Positions 10,559-20,352 of a stretch of DNA of 64,000 nt are shown in pieces; the first letter of the stretch is position 1; the number at the start of each line of letters is the position of its first letter. The DNA is from Cordia subcordata (taxonomy: Eukaryota > Streptophyta > Magnoliopsida > Boraginales > Cordiaceae): assembly GCA_028554755.1 (NCBI GenBank), contig JAPTOF010000030.1, positions 1,178,001 to 1,242,000 of the forward strand. Reading direction: 5' to 3'. The notes below the pieces were generated by a model. That model did not search any database and was not told where the DNA came from. It saw nothing but the letters and a program-made list of their open reading frames with translations. The position numbers and the translations under genes are program-made.

Positions 10559-11834
10559 GCAAGAAAGAAGAAAGGGTCTTCTCCTACTAGGCAAAGTGCA
10601 CGCATTTCAACAAAGGAGCAAGCAAAGGAATTTTCTTCTTTAGTTAATAAATCCCGTGGTGCTTTAGATGAGGTTGACTCAACATCTTCGAGTTCTAGCT
10701 TTGCGAGGTCCCGGGTTCAATTCTCGCTGCTAGCATTCCTTGGGGCCACCCACCTGGCTTTGCCAGTCTTACCCGGTGCATGGGTCTTGTGGGGTGGTTC
10801 ATGTACCCGAAGGTTTTCCAACTAGTGGTCGGGCTCCGCTCAGTTGGCTTCCTCCGTTATAAAAAAAAAAAAAAAAAACATCTTCGAGTTCTCCCATTGA
10901 GAATGAAGAGGTTTTGTTAACCTCTAGCACGGAGCTTCATGATGTTTTTCATGCTTTTGAATTTGGAAAAACATTTGGAGAACTACAAGATGAGAAAGAA
11001 AAAGAAAAGATGGAGCTTGTGAAAAGTTTATCAAGAAAAGCAAGATCCTTATCTTTTCCAAGCAAATGGAAAGAATCTCTATCAAAATAAAAAATGGTTG
11101 AAATGGATGTTGCTCAAAAGCTCTGTCTCCTTGGTTAGAAATCATGCTTCTTCTAGCTCGAGCAACCCCTCCAAACATGAAGAACAACTTGTAAATGCTC
11201 AAAATTGCTCACTTGGCTCTTCGGGTAGGAAAGAAAAAAGAAGACAAAGAAGAAGCTGGAAAAATACAATCACCCGATGTACAAAACCAACTCTTCCCAA
11301 GTAATACCCTTAGGACTAACTTGAAAAGTACTTGTCCAAGTTTTGGCAGCCCATTTTCAGCAAGAGCCAACCAAAATTTGACAACTCATGCACAAGATTT
11401 GAAGCAATCATTTGAGCTACAAAATCCAAATAAAAAATCTGATGCTTTTGTTGAAAATTTCCCTCCACTTAGCTCAAGTCCGTTTAAAGCATTTTCAGCA
11501 AACAAAATGGAGGCCCACCCTTAATATGACATAGCAGCCATGTCATTAAATAATGCCAAATCATTCTCAACTCCAAATCAGCCACTCACCTCACTTGGAG
11601 AAAGAAACCGTGGCTCTTTTGAAGGAAAATTTCAGTCTTCTCCTTTGCATAAAAAAGCTGAAAATCAAGAAGGAAAATTGGCAAATAGAAAGAAGAATGG
11701 AGCTCAACCAAATACTCAACCAAATGCATGGAGGAAACCACCTAAATTCAGGAATGAACCATCTTCCAAAGCTCCCTCTTCCGATTAGGAGGTGATTTTG
11801 CTGAATTCATGAGCACAAATTTACAATTTAAGGA
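10559..11834 (+). pseudogene. ORF1 N-terminal part (type B), E7
   Basis: The initiator ATG is mutated (CATCGCA at 10555). The readable frame from 10559 begins ARKKKGSSPTRQSARIS, equivalent to MGKKKKSSSLSRQSARI in E24, a basic, possibly nuclear-localising N-terminus. After the SINE it continues SPIENEEVLLTSSTELHD and KEKMELVKSLSRKARSL, then the conserved FPPL motif (ENFPPLSSSPF near 11460) and NAWRKPPKFRNEP, SD-stop, GGDFAEFMSTNLQF. It breaks at the E9 insertion. Stops near 11090, 11524 and 11788 and frameshifts disable it. Confidence 0.8.
10697..10876 (+). mobile_element. E8: tRNA-derived SINE
   Basis: About 164 bp plus an 18-base A-tail (10861-10878), flanked by a perfect 16-bp TSD, AACATCTTCGAGTTCT, at 10681-10696 and 10877-10892. 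A Pol III B-box-like GGTTCAATTC lies at 10714-10723. The A box expected upstream is absent, so the copy is 5'-truncated. The body contains GCCAGTCTTACCC and ends CTCCGTTAT before the tail, general features that remind me of the plant Au-SINE class; family assignment is from memory and unverified. It is inserted into E7 ORF1. Confidence 0.85.
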
Positions 11835-12068
11835 TTTAGGAGAATTAAAATGTTGCAAGTTCTTTAGCTAATGATCAAGCTTTTGCGCTGAAATTTGATA
11901 GTAAATCATGCTCGAGCACTTCAAAATTGGAAGAAAGAGAACCTTGATTATTAGAAACTGGAAAATGTTTCTCTCTCTAGAAACAAATGCTCTCACATCT
12001 CTCTAACTTGACTTCATCCTACCACTTTTGACCACCACCAAACGTCACCTCTTCCCTTCTCTTTCTTC

Positions 12069-14303
12069 ATGGGAAAAAAGAAAAGATCAAATGCTTCCAA
12101 GACAAGAAAGAGTGCAAGACTCGCTGCAAAATTCAGTCATGAAAGCTTCGATGAGGAGGAAGATTACACTTTGGACTAGCTGGTTGAGCTACGTAATTTT
12201 AGCAATAATATTTCCAAATCTTGTTCTAGCTCGGCTGGTATGTCAAAATGTGCTTCAAAGTCTTTTGTTCAGGAGGTATCCTCGTCCTCTTTTAACAAGC
12301 TTGAGCATAACTTGGACGAAGCTAAGAGAAGTCTTGTTCAAAGCTTAGTCAAAGGCAGCCATTATTCACATGATGTTTCATCAAATGCACAAGATGAAAT
12401 GCACTACCTGTAGCAACAAGATGATTACAAACTTCACAATAGTTCACATGGTCATAATTCTTCTTTCTTCGTTAAGGAAAAGCTTGAAGAAGCACCGTCC
12501 AAGGCTGCCGAGGTCTCCCCTTCCTCGTGCTCTTATGACCAACACCTTAAAGATATGAGATCGTCCAGCGTTTATCCAGCTCGTGAAAATGCAAATTTGA
12601 TTGGGCAATATGGGTGTCAAAATGCTTATCTTGGTTTGGAGAAAGAAGATCTTGCTTCAAAATCAAACTCAAAACAACAAATTTTGTATGTGGAAGCTTT
12701 GAATTCTAGCTATAGCAACTCGGGTACACGTAGAGAAGAAAGAGAACAAAGCTGGTCTTCACCCAATGGTCCTTCAACAGGGAAAGTACAAATTGCTCCA
12801 GGAAATGTTGCTGTCTCTTGCCAAAATGTCATTTGCTCAGCCCCTTCCAACCAAAAATTGACAGCACACCTCTCTTTTCCCAACGTGGAAGGCTCCTCAC
12901 ATTGTTTGAATTTTAATTCAACTTCTAACTTAGAAGATTTCCCTCCCTTGGAAGCTCTGCCGAGAAGCAAGTTGGTCAACTCACGTGACTCACATCTTCA
13001 TTCCAACGTGGCTATCACATCAATTAATGATGCCACATCATCTCTCCATCCAATTCAGCCTTGCTCTTTCTCAACCTATTGATCATGAAGCTTCAAAGTT
13101 TGAGGATCAAATTGATTCCAGCCACCTTCATCAAGCATCAAGCCGAAATGCATGGAACTCTTACAAAGATTGGAAAGACCATCTTGTTGGTAACCTCATG
13201 CACTTTCTTAAACTTGATTTCCATGAACCTATTGTTGAAAATGGAAGAATAGGTGCTGCCCCACCAAGTGATGTTTTTGAAGAGGGAGATGAGCATTGGA
13301 AATATTGCCTCATTGGCCAATTCTTAGATAGGCCTCCCCCATTCTTTCTCCTTAGGAAAATGGTTGATATTCATTGGAGAAACTTTGGCAAGGTGGAGAT
13401 TAAATCGGCTGAAAATGGTTTCTTCATTTTTAGGTTTGAAAATGAGTTCTGCAATCAAGTTATGGAGCAACTTTGGCACGTTAATCACCGGCTCTCTTGT
13501 TAAGAAAGTGGGATGCAAATGCACAAATAATCAATTTTGGATGGCAAAAAGTCCCACTTTGGGTAAAGCTTAGAAATGTTCCATGCTCGCTCATCACTCG
13601 TAGAGGTCTTGGCTACATTGCAAGTTCTATTGGCATTCCATTACAAATGGATAAGCTAACGGAATCACGTACCTTTGTTGGCTTTGCAAGAGTGTGTGTT
13701 AAAATGGATCTTCCAAAGACACTCCCGGATCACACCTATGTGAAATTGAGAAATGGGGATTGGGCAAAAATTGACATCGAATATGCATGGAAGCCACTTG
13801 TTTGCTCTTCTTGCAAGATAGTTGGACACTCCCTTGCTACGTGTCCAAATGGTCCTACAAAAAATGCTCCAAGGCAAGCACCTAATATGATTGGAAAGAA
13901 GAATGATAATTGGAAGATTGCAAAGAATAGGAGAGTATGGAAGAAAATGGAGAATATTAATCCTACCCCACTCTCCAACGTGGTGGTTGATTCAGATTTG
14001 GCAAAGAATTCAGCCACTATTGTTGAAGAAACATTGGAAAATAATTGTTTTGCCCTAAATGCAAATGAAAGCACATCAAAAGAAGAGAATGAATTGACAA
14101 AGAGTGATGAAGTTAATGCCACGATCCAAGAAAATGAAGCAAATGTTGCTGATTTGGGCACCCACCAACATGAAAATCAAAATGAAATGCAATTGGATGA
14201 AGAGAATTTGAGGGCTGAGCAAGATAAATGGAAAAGGAATGTTGGGAACACAATTGAAGACTCTCGGACTAGATTTGAAGATCCCTCTCCCGATCCCATT
14301 TGA
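12069..14303 (+). pseudogene. ORF1 (type A DUF4283 + zinc knuckle), whole length, E11
   Basis: Starts MGKKKRSNASKTRKSARLAA at 12069, a basic N-terminus. Then come an acidic segment, AKRSLVQSLVKGS, a serine-rich region, LEDFPPLEALP (FPPL motif) near 12940, WNSYKDWKDHLVGNLM, the DUF4283 domain (FHEPIVENGRIGAAPPSDVF to RTFVGFARVCVKMDL, 13210-13715) and the knuckle CSSCKIVGHSLATC (13804-13845). An acidic tail follows, to TGA at 14301. About 740 codons in total. A stop near 12179, another near 12411 and frameshifts near 13060 and 13500 break it; the zinc ligands are intact. The protein would bind its own RNA; no ORF2 follows. Confidence 0.87.
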
Positions 14304-14369
14304 TGTGTCTTTAAATTTTCCTTTGATGTCTTTCTTTTTGGGTTTTTCCCTTTTGTCTTAATTATCTTG

Positions 14370-14419
14370 CCCCTTAAGCCGTGATTTTCTTTATCTTGTT
14401 GTATCTTTGGCTTGAGGGG
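14370..14419 (+). other. 3'-UTR stem-loop of E11
   Basis: CCCCTTAAGCC (14370-14380) pairs with GGCTTGAGGGG (14409-14419), 11 positions with one G.U. TTGTATC is in the loop. It lies between the ORF1 stop at 14303 and the poly(A). Confidence 0.85.
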
Positions 14420-14486
14420 TTTTGGGTTGTACATGTTACAAATTGCGATTTTAATAAACTCACTTAATCCGCAAAAAAAAAAATGC

Positions 14487-15725
14487 AAACTGAAATGGCA
14501 CTCCTCTCCTCAACTCGGGTGGAAACTTTTCTCATGATGTTTTGAATTCAACAATTCAGCCACAAGAATTTCAGAATGCTTGGAAATTGGACAAAGATTG
14601 GAAGCTCTCTTACTTAGGTAATCTTCAAGATTCTCGTAAACTTGACTTTCATGCCCCTTTTGAAGATGATGGTTTCATTGGTGCCACACCCCCTAATGAT
14701 GTTTTTGAGGAAGGAGATGAACATTGGAAAAATTGTTTAATTGGCCAATTTTTTGGTAATCCTCCCCCCTTTTTCCTCATTCGCAAAATGGTTGATACAC
14801 ATTGGAAATCTTTTGGAAAAGTTGACATTAAATCAGCGGAGAATGGGCTTTTTGTGTTTAAATTTGATAGCAATGAAGCTTGTGAACTTGTCATGGAGCA
14901 GCTTTGGCATGTTAATCATAGACCCTTATTGCTTAGGAAATGGGATGCTAGTGCTCAACTCCTAAATTTTAGTTGGAAAAAGTACCTCTTTGGGTTAAGC
15001 TAAGGAATGTCCCTTGTTCCCTTATTACTAGAAGAGGTTTAAGCTACATTGGGAGTACTCTTGGAGTTCCATTACAAATGGATAAACTAACGAAAGCACG
15101 TACATTCGTGGGTTTTGCACGAATTTGCATTGAAGTGGATCTTTCAATGAACCTCCCAAATCACACTTTTGTGAAACTTAGAAATGGTGATTGGGCAAAA
15201 TTTGATGTGGAATATGCATGGAAACCCCTCGTATGCTCAAATTGCAAGATGGTTGGTCACTCTCTTTCTTCTTGTCCAAATGCACCTATTGCAAATGCTC
15301 AAAGTCAAATGCCAAGAGTGGAAAAGAATGAAAATGTTTGGAAGAATGCTAAATCAAAGAGGGTTTGGAGAAAAGTTAATGTTGATTCTACACCATTTGC
15401 AAATGTGATTCTTGAACCTAAAGCATACAAAGACACCATGGATTCAACTTTAAAGAGCACTATGGTTAGAAACCGATTTTCAATCCTTGAAGAAGATGGA
15501 AGTAAACCTAATGCAAATGACAAAGAAGTGAATGGTTTGATCCAAGATAACAAAGAAGACGCTCAAGCAAATATTGAGATCCAAGATGATGAGATTGTTG
15601 AGCAAATTCATAAAGTGGAAGAAGGGGAGATTGAAGGGAAGAAGGCTGCTGGTTTGTTTAAAAACCCAAAGGATTCTTCTCCCTTGGGTATTGATGATTC
15701 CACACCCATATTTGATTGCAATTGA
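14487..15725 (+). pseudogene. ORF1 (type A), 5'-truncated, E10
   Basis: Opens in the linker (HDVLNSTIQPQEFQNAWKLD), then DWKLSYLGNL, DUF4283 (FHAPFEDDGFIGATPPNDVF through RTFVGFARICIEVDLSMNL), knuckle CSNCKMVGHSLSSC with all four ligands near 15235-15276, WKNAKSKRVWRKV and an acidic tail with RNRFSILEEDGS and EEGEIEG, ending with TGA at 15723-15725. One frameshift near 14985 separates two open stretches of 154 and 251 codons, so this is among the better preserved copies. Confidence 0.87.
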
Positions 15726-15803
15726 TCACTTTGTTGCTTTGATTTCTTTTGTTGATAAGTTTCTTACTTTTCTTTGTTTGGTTTCTCTTTTGTTTATTTC
15801 TTG

Positions 15804-15853
15804 CCCCTTAAGCCTAGTTATGTTTAGAAAAGTTGTATCATTCGCTTGGGGGG
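15804..15853 (+). other. 3'-UTR stem-loop of E10
   Basis: CCCCTTAAGC (15804-15813) pairs with GCTTGGGGGG (15844-15853), 10 positions with two G.U pairs. Poly(A) follows after CTTACTTAACCCGC. Confidence 0.8.
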
Positions 15854-15937
15854 TATTGGTTGGTTTTGTACCTTGTTGTGCATTTATGAAGTCTTACTTA
15901 ACCCGCAAAAAAAAAAAAGAAGAGAACCCTGATTATT

Positions 15938-17594
15938 GTCCAGTGGACATTTGGCTAGAGTTACTAGGCAAAGCAGCCCTATTTCAGGAACTTTTCACCA
16001 CAATTCGATAGCACGTAAAGCTGATTCTAACCTAGGTTGTTAGAATACTTTAAACGATAATATTTCATGTCAAAATGTGGATGACTTCCCTCCACTCTAG
16101 CCAAGTAATTACAAGGCTAGTAACAATTCAACAAACACCATCATTTAGAAAAGTAATTCAGCTTCAACTCAGCAAATTAGCACCTTTCCACTTGCCCACG
16201 TGGAGGACTCAAGTGGGCCATTCTCTAGCATAGATTTTAATCCTACTTGGCAGTCGTTTCATGCTTCAAATTCCACTTTAGATAGGAAAAATGCCACTGT
16301 CCAAAATGTTACTCAAATTGGGTATACTCGAGGTGGGAAAACTACTCATGCTCAAAATGCTAAGGACCAGATTGGTGCAAATTTGAACAAAGATCTCCTC
16401 CAAAATGATCAAGTTAATGGACAAATTACAGCTTGGAAAACACCCAAAGATTGGCTCAGAACTTATATTGGTAAGCTACATAGTTCCCACAAGCTTGAAT
16501 TTTTTTCAACCTATTAAGAAAAACGGATTTTATGGGGCAGCCCCACCTGATAAAGTCTTTATTGAAGGGGACGGGCATTGGCATCATTGTCTTATTGGCC
16601 AATTCATTGGTAAACCCCTTCCTTTCTTTCTCATTAAGAGAATGGTGGATACACAATGGAAGAAATTTGGTTATAATGAAATCAAATCTTTGGAACATGG
16701 CTTCTTTGTTTTTAAATTTGACAATGAAGATTACTGTGAACAAGTCTTAGAGAAACTTTGGCATGTTAATCACCATCCTCTTCTCCTTCAGAATGGGATG
16801 CAAATGCACAATTGCTAAACTTTAGTTGTGATCGGGTGCCACTTTGGGTTAAGTTTAGAAATGTGCCTTGTTCTTTGATTACTAGAAGAGGATTGAGTTA
16901 CATTGCTAGCATTATTGGATTTCCTTTGCAAATGGACAAACTTACGAAATTTAGAACATTTGTTAGCTTTGATAGGGGTTGGATCGAGATGGATATTTCT
17001 AAGGAATTACTAGATTCTACTTACGTGAAATTGAGGAATGGAGATCGGGTTAAAGTGGATATTGAATATGCTTGGAGACCCATTTTTTGCTCCTCTTGCA
17101 AACTTGTTGGCCATTCTTCAAATGCTTATCCAAGCATGCCTCATAACAATGTTCCTTACCAACTTACCTGAAATGAAATGAAGCAAGATAGAGGTAGGAA
17201 TGATTGGAAGAATGTTAGTAATAAGAAGGTTTTGAAGCCGATCACAAATGCAAAACCTTTTCAAGGAGTGGAAGTCCTTCCTTCTAATACCTCTCCATCC
17301 GCAAATGATTTGAATAAAGGAACATCTCTTGATGGCAATCGTTTTGCTTCACTTGATGCCCTAGATGGCAATGATTGTGTTGAAAACAAAGTTGAATTGA
17401 AGAAAGCACATGAGAATGATGGGGTTGCCCATGAAAATGGGTCCAATGGAAATTTCCAACCAAATGCACAAAATGGTTGTGAGGATTTGGTTGAACAAAT
17501 TTTGGTGGTTGAAGTTGGAGATATGGGCAGGAGGATGGTTGAGGCTAGTGATTCAATTTGTGAAGCACTCCCCCCCGACCAGCAAGAAACTTAA
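15938..17594 (+). pseudogene. ORF1 (type A), E9
   Basis: Before E10 only about 100 bases of this ORF are present (11835-11934). After it come DDFPPL-stop near 16085 (FPPL motif), TAWKTPKDWLRTYIGKL, DUF4283 (GFYGAAPPDKVFIEGD, PFFLIKRMVDTQW, RNVPCSLITRRGLSYIAS) and a knuckle CSSCKLVGHSSNAY in which the last Cys is Tyr. The tail contains DGNRFASLDALDGND and ends with TAA at 17592. Frameshifts near 16510 and 16795, several stops and the lost zinc ligand mark it as dead. Confidence 0.85.
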
Positions 17595-17681
17595 TTTCTT
17601 GTTTGGGTTTCTTCTTTTTGTTTTCTTGAATCATTGTTAACTTTTGTAATTAGAGTTTTTTCTCCTTGTTGTTCTTTTCTC

Positions 17682-17733
17682 ACCCCTCAAGCCTAGCTTT
17701 GATTTGTATTGTTGTATCCTTGGCATGAGGGGT
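17682..17733 (+). other. 3'-UTR stem-loop of E9
   Basis: ACCCCTCAAGCC (17682-17693) pairs with GGCATGAGGGGT (17722-17733), 12 positions with one mismatch. TTGTATC is in the loop. Confidence 0.8.
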
Positions 17734-17792
17734 TTGGATGGTTTGTACCTAATTTACAATTAATAATAATTTACTTAATCAGCAGAAAAAAG

Positions 17793-18071
17793 TTACAATT
17801 TGAGGAAGAAATTGATAATGTGGTGAATGAAGTTAGAAATGTTACTCACCCTCCGGAGGATTTGTATGATGAAGGTCATATATTATGGACTCATTGTTTG
17901 ATTGGCCAATTTTTAGGTGCCCCCCCAGCTTTCTTCCTAATTAAAAACATAGTTGAGTTTGCTTGGTGGAAGTTTGGCAATGTGGAAATCTTTCACAAAG
18001 GTAAGGGTCTTTATGTTTTCAAGTTTGAGAAAGAAGAATATTGTCAAAGGGTGTTGCAACAACTATGGCAT
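17793..18071 (+). pseudogene. ORF1 DUF4283 first part (type B), E7
   Basis: Continues FAEFMSTNLQF at 11834: LQFEEEIDNVVNEVRNVTH, PPEDLYDEGHILWTHCLIG, QFLGAPPAFFLIKNIVEFAW, KGLYVFKFEKEEYCQRVLQQ, LWH. This frame is open throughout the segment. It breaks at the E12 insertion and resumes at 19598 with QQLWHINHRP. Confidence 0.85.
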
Positions 18072-19500
18072 GTCACTTGAGAATTTAAACTCCAATGCCA
18101 AGTCAGCGCACACCATTCCACCCCCCATTTCTCCTCAACGTTTTTCTCATTTGAATGGGCATGGTACCACTAGCCCAGAGGATCATGGTGCTTTCAAAAA
18201 TATGGATCATTTCGCTTCTCATTGTAGTCACCAACAGCAAGCACCAAGCCAAAATGCATGGAACACTAGAAAAGATTGGCAAAGCATTTATGTGGGTAAC
18301 CTTTTTAGCTCTACTAAACTTGATTATTATGAACTTTTCTTAATGAAAAATGGCAATTTAGGGGCTGACCCAGCAGAAGATGTTTTTAGAGAAGGTAATG
18401 GGCATTGGGAACATTATTTAATTGAACAAATCTTGATCAACCTCTTCTTTTTTTAATTAGAAGAAATGGTGGATTTGCATTGGAAAAGCTATGGGAAAGT
18501 TGAAATAAAATCAGCCAAAAATGGTTTGTATGTGTTTAAGTTTGAAAATGATCATTTTTGTAACCAAATCTTGGAACAAATGTGGCATGTCAACCATAGA
18601 CCCCTATTATTAAGAAGATGGGATCCTAATGCACAATTATTGCACTTTAGTTGGGAGAAGGTTCCTTTGTGGGTCAAGCTAAGAAATGTACCATGTTCAT
18701 TGATTACTAGGAGAGACCTTAGCTATATTGCAAGCACACTTGGTTGTCCAATACAAATGGATAGGTTGATAGAACTTAGAACCTTTGTTGGATTTGCAAG
18801 AGTTTGTGTAGAAATGGATCTTTCAAAAGAACTCCCCGATCATACTTTTGTTAAGTTGAGAAATGGTGAATGGGCTAAAATTGATGTGGAATACACTTCG
18901 AAGCGACTTGTTTGTCCCACTTGCAAGATTCTTGGTCACTTCATTAAAACTTGCCCTAAGATGTCAAATACCAATGCCCCTCGTCAAGTGCAAAGATTTG
19001 AAAACAAAAGGGGAAAATGGAGAAACTATAAGACCAAGAAAGTATGGAGGAAGGTGCCAAATGTTAACCCTACTCTTTTTGCAAATGTGATCCTTGCTCC
19101 CAAACCCACAAATGAGCCTTTGGCAAATGTTCCTATTGAATCCTCAACATGTAATAGATTTGCTATTCTTGGTGAGAATGTGAACACCATAAATGAAATT
19201 GTTAACGAGGAGGTCAACAAAATGGGCAGCCGTGTAATTGATGTTGAATGCAACATGGACAGCCAAGAAAATGAAGGAATTCAAGATGCTGAGACCTCAA
19301 CACATAGGGAGGAACATGAAGAAGCGGGCATTTTGACTCACATTCATGGGCTTGGGCAACATGAAGAAGCTTTGGGCATTTCAAAAATACTAGAGACTTG
19401 TTCTTTTGTCTTTGTCTTTGTTTTGCTTCTTTTGTCCTTTGTTTTTTCATCTTTGTTCTTTGTTTTGAAGTGTTTTGAGATTTCTGCCCCTCAAACCTAG
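18072..19500 (+). pseudogene. ORF1 (type A), E12
   Basis: Reads NAWNTRKDWQSIYVGNLF, GNLGADPAEDVFREGNGHW, then a break near 18450, then 345 open codons from 18466: MVDLHWKSYGKVEIKSAKNG, RNVPCSLITRRDLSYIAS, RTFVGFARVCVEMDL, knuckle CPTCKILGHFIKTC (18912-18953, all ligands present), a variable tail with CNRFAILGENV, ending at the TAG at 19498. The reading frame runs into the stem-loop, its stop lying just after the left arm, because the usual stop is lost. Confidence 0.87.
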
Positions 19501-19537
19501 TTTGGATTTGGATTGTTGTATCAAATGGTTTGAGGGG
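19487..19537 (+). other. 3'-UTR stem-loop of E12
   Basis: CCCCTCAAACC (19487-19497) pairs perfectly with GGTTTGAGGGG (19527-19537), 11 bp. Compared with E11, the pair changes from G-C to A-T at the third position from the loop, a compensatory change. Confidence 0.88.
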
Positions 19538-19597
19538 TTTTAAGATGTACTTCTACAAATTTGCATGTAATAAAATCTTGCTTACCTCAGAAAAAAA

Positions 19598-20277
19598 AAC
19601 AACTATGGCATATAAATCATAGGCCATTACTTCTAAGAAAATGGAGGCCAAACGTTGAATACATCAACTTGAATTGCAATAAGGTTCCATTATGGGTTAA
19701 GCTTTGGAATATTCCAATAAGTCTTTGGTCAAAAAGAGGTTTAAACTATGTTGTAGCTTTTATTGGAAGACTTATTCAAATGAATGCTTTGACCGAATCA
19801 AAGACAAATTTAAAGTTTGCAAGGGTCTGTATTGAGGTTAATTTGGAAGAAAAGCTACCAGATGCTATTTTTCCAAAATTTAGAGATGGTTCCCGTACTC
19901 AAGTTGATGTTGAGTATGCATGGAAACCCCTAAAATGCTCTCTTTGCAAGATAGTGGGACATGTTGAGGAAAAATTCCCATTGAAGGCAAAAGTCCAACA
20001 AGCTCCAAATACTTTAATTTCAACTAAAGCACCCAAGCAAAAGTTGCAAGAGGAATGGCAAGTGGTTGGTAAAAAACCCTCATCAAATGATAAATGTGCT
20101 TCCAACTTTGAAAAGTCCAATGATACAAACACAACTATGATGGTGGCTTCCCCTTCTCAGCCAAGCTCTCCAAAACCAAAAAGCAATGTTAGCGGCCCTT
20201 CTAGCCCAAGTTTTCAACACAAAAACCACTTTCAAGCTCTTGAAGATGAAGTGACAAACAACCTGAAGCAATCTTGA
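19598..20277 (+). pseudogene. ORF1 C-terminal half (type B), E7
   Basis: QQLWHINHRPLLLRKWRPN, LWNIPISLWSKRGLNYVVAF, TESKTNLKFARVCIEVNLEE, VDVEYAWKPLKC, then CSLCKIVGHVEEKF, where the last zinc ligand Cys is Phe. A Ser/Pro-rich tail follows (SQPSSPKPKSNVSGPSSPSF), then HFQALEDEV. The frame stops at 20275-20277. With one frameshift the tail continues EEGEMGDDLNIESS to a TGA that overlaps the ORF2 ATG at 20353. This segment is open and joins ORF1 directly to ORF2. Confidence 0.87.
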
Positions 20278-20352
20278 GGAAGGTGAAATGGGGGATGATC
20301 TGAATATTGAGTCAAGCATACATCAAAAGAGGACCTCTTCTCCCTTATTGAA

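Larger units (their letters stand above)
11966..14486 (+). mobile_element. E11: full-length ORF1-only element inserted in E10
   Basis: Begins with the 5' UTR signature TTTCTCTCTCTAGAAAC and ends CTCACTTAATCCGC-A11 near 14483. Order: 5' UTR with pyrimidine and CCACCA tracts, whole ORF1 (12069-14303), stem-loop, poly(A). The TSD is imperfect: AAACTGGAAAATG at about 11955-11967 against AAACTGAAATGG at 14487-14498, so boundaries are accurate only to several bases. With E14 it is one of two whole-length ORF1-only units in the window. Confidence 0.8.
11953..15919 (+). mobile_element. E10: ORF1-only element inserted in E9
   Basis: TSD AAGAGAACCTTGATTATT at 11935-11952 and AAGAGAACCCTGATTATT at 15920-15937 (17/18). 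It is 5'-truncated, and only about 13 bases lie left of the nested E11. The remainder (14487-15919) has ORF1 from just upstream of NAWK, the stem-loop, and CTTACTTAACCCGC-A12. No ORF2 is present. Confidence 0.82.
11835..17792 (+). mobile_element. E9: ORF1-only element inserted in E7 ORF1
   Basis: TSD TTACAATTTAAGGA at 11821-11834 and TTACAATTTGAGGA at 17793-17806 (13/14). It is 5'-truncated, with no 5' UTR. It ends with ORF1, a stem-loop 3' UTR and TTACTTAATCAGCAG-A6 before 17792. It is split by E10 at 11935-15937. Without E10 it is about 2 kb. It contains no ORF2. Confidence 0.85.
18072..19597 (+). mobile_element. E12: 5'-truncated ORF1-only element in E7 ORF1
   Basis: TSD AACAACTATGGCAT at 18058-18071 and 19598-19611, perfect over 14 bp. 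It holds ORF1 from the linker onward, a stem-loop 3' UTR and CTTGCTTACCTCAG-A9. No ORF2. It interrupts E7 exactly between QQLWH and NHRPLLL of the DUF4283 domain. Confidence 0.9.

Noticed and set aside
10714..10723. Possible tRNA gene because of the GGTTCAATTC B box
   Set aside because: No cloverleaf or A box; poly(A) and TSD identify a SINE.
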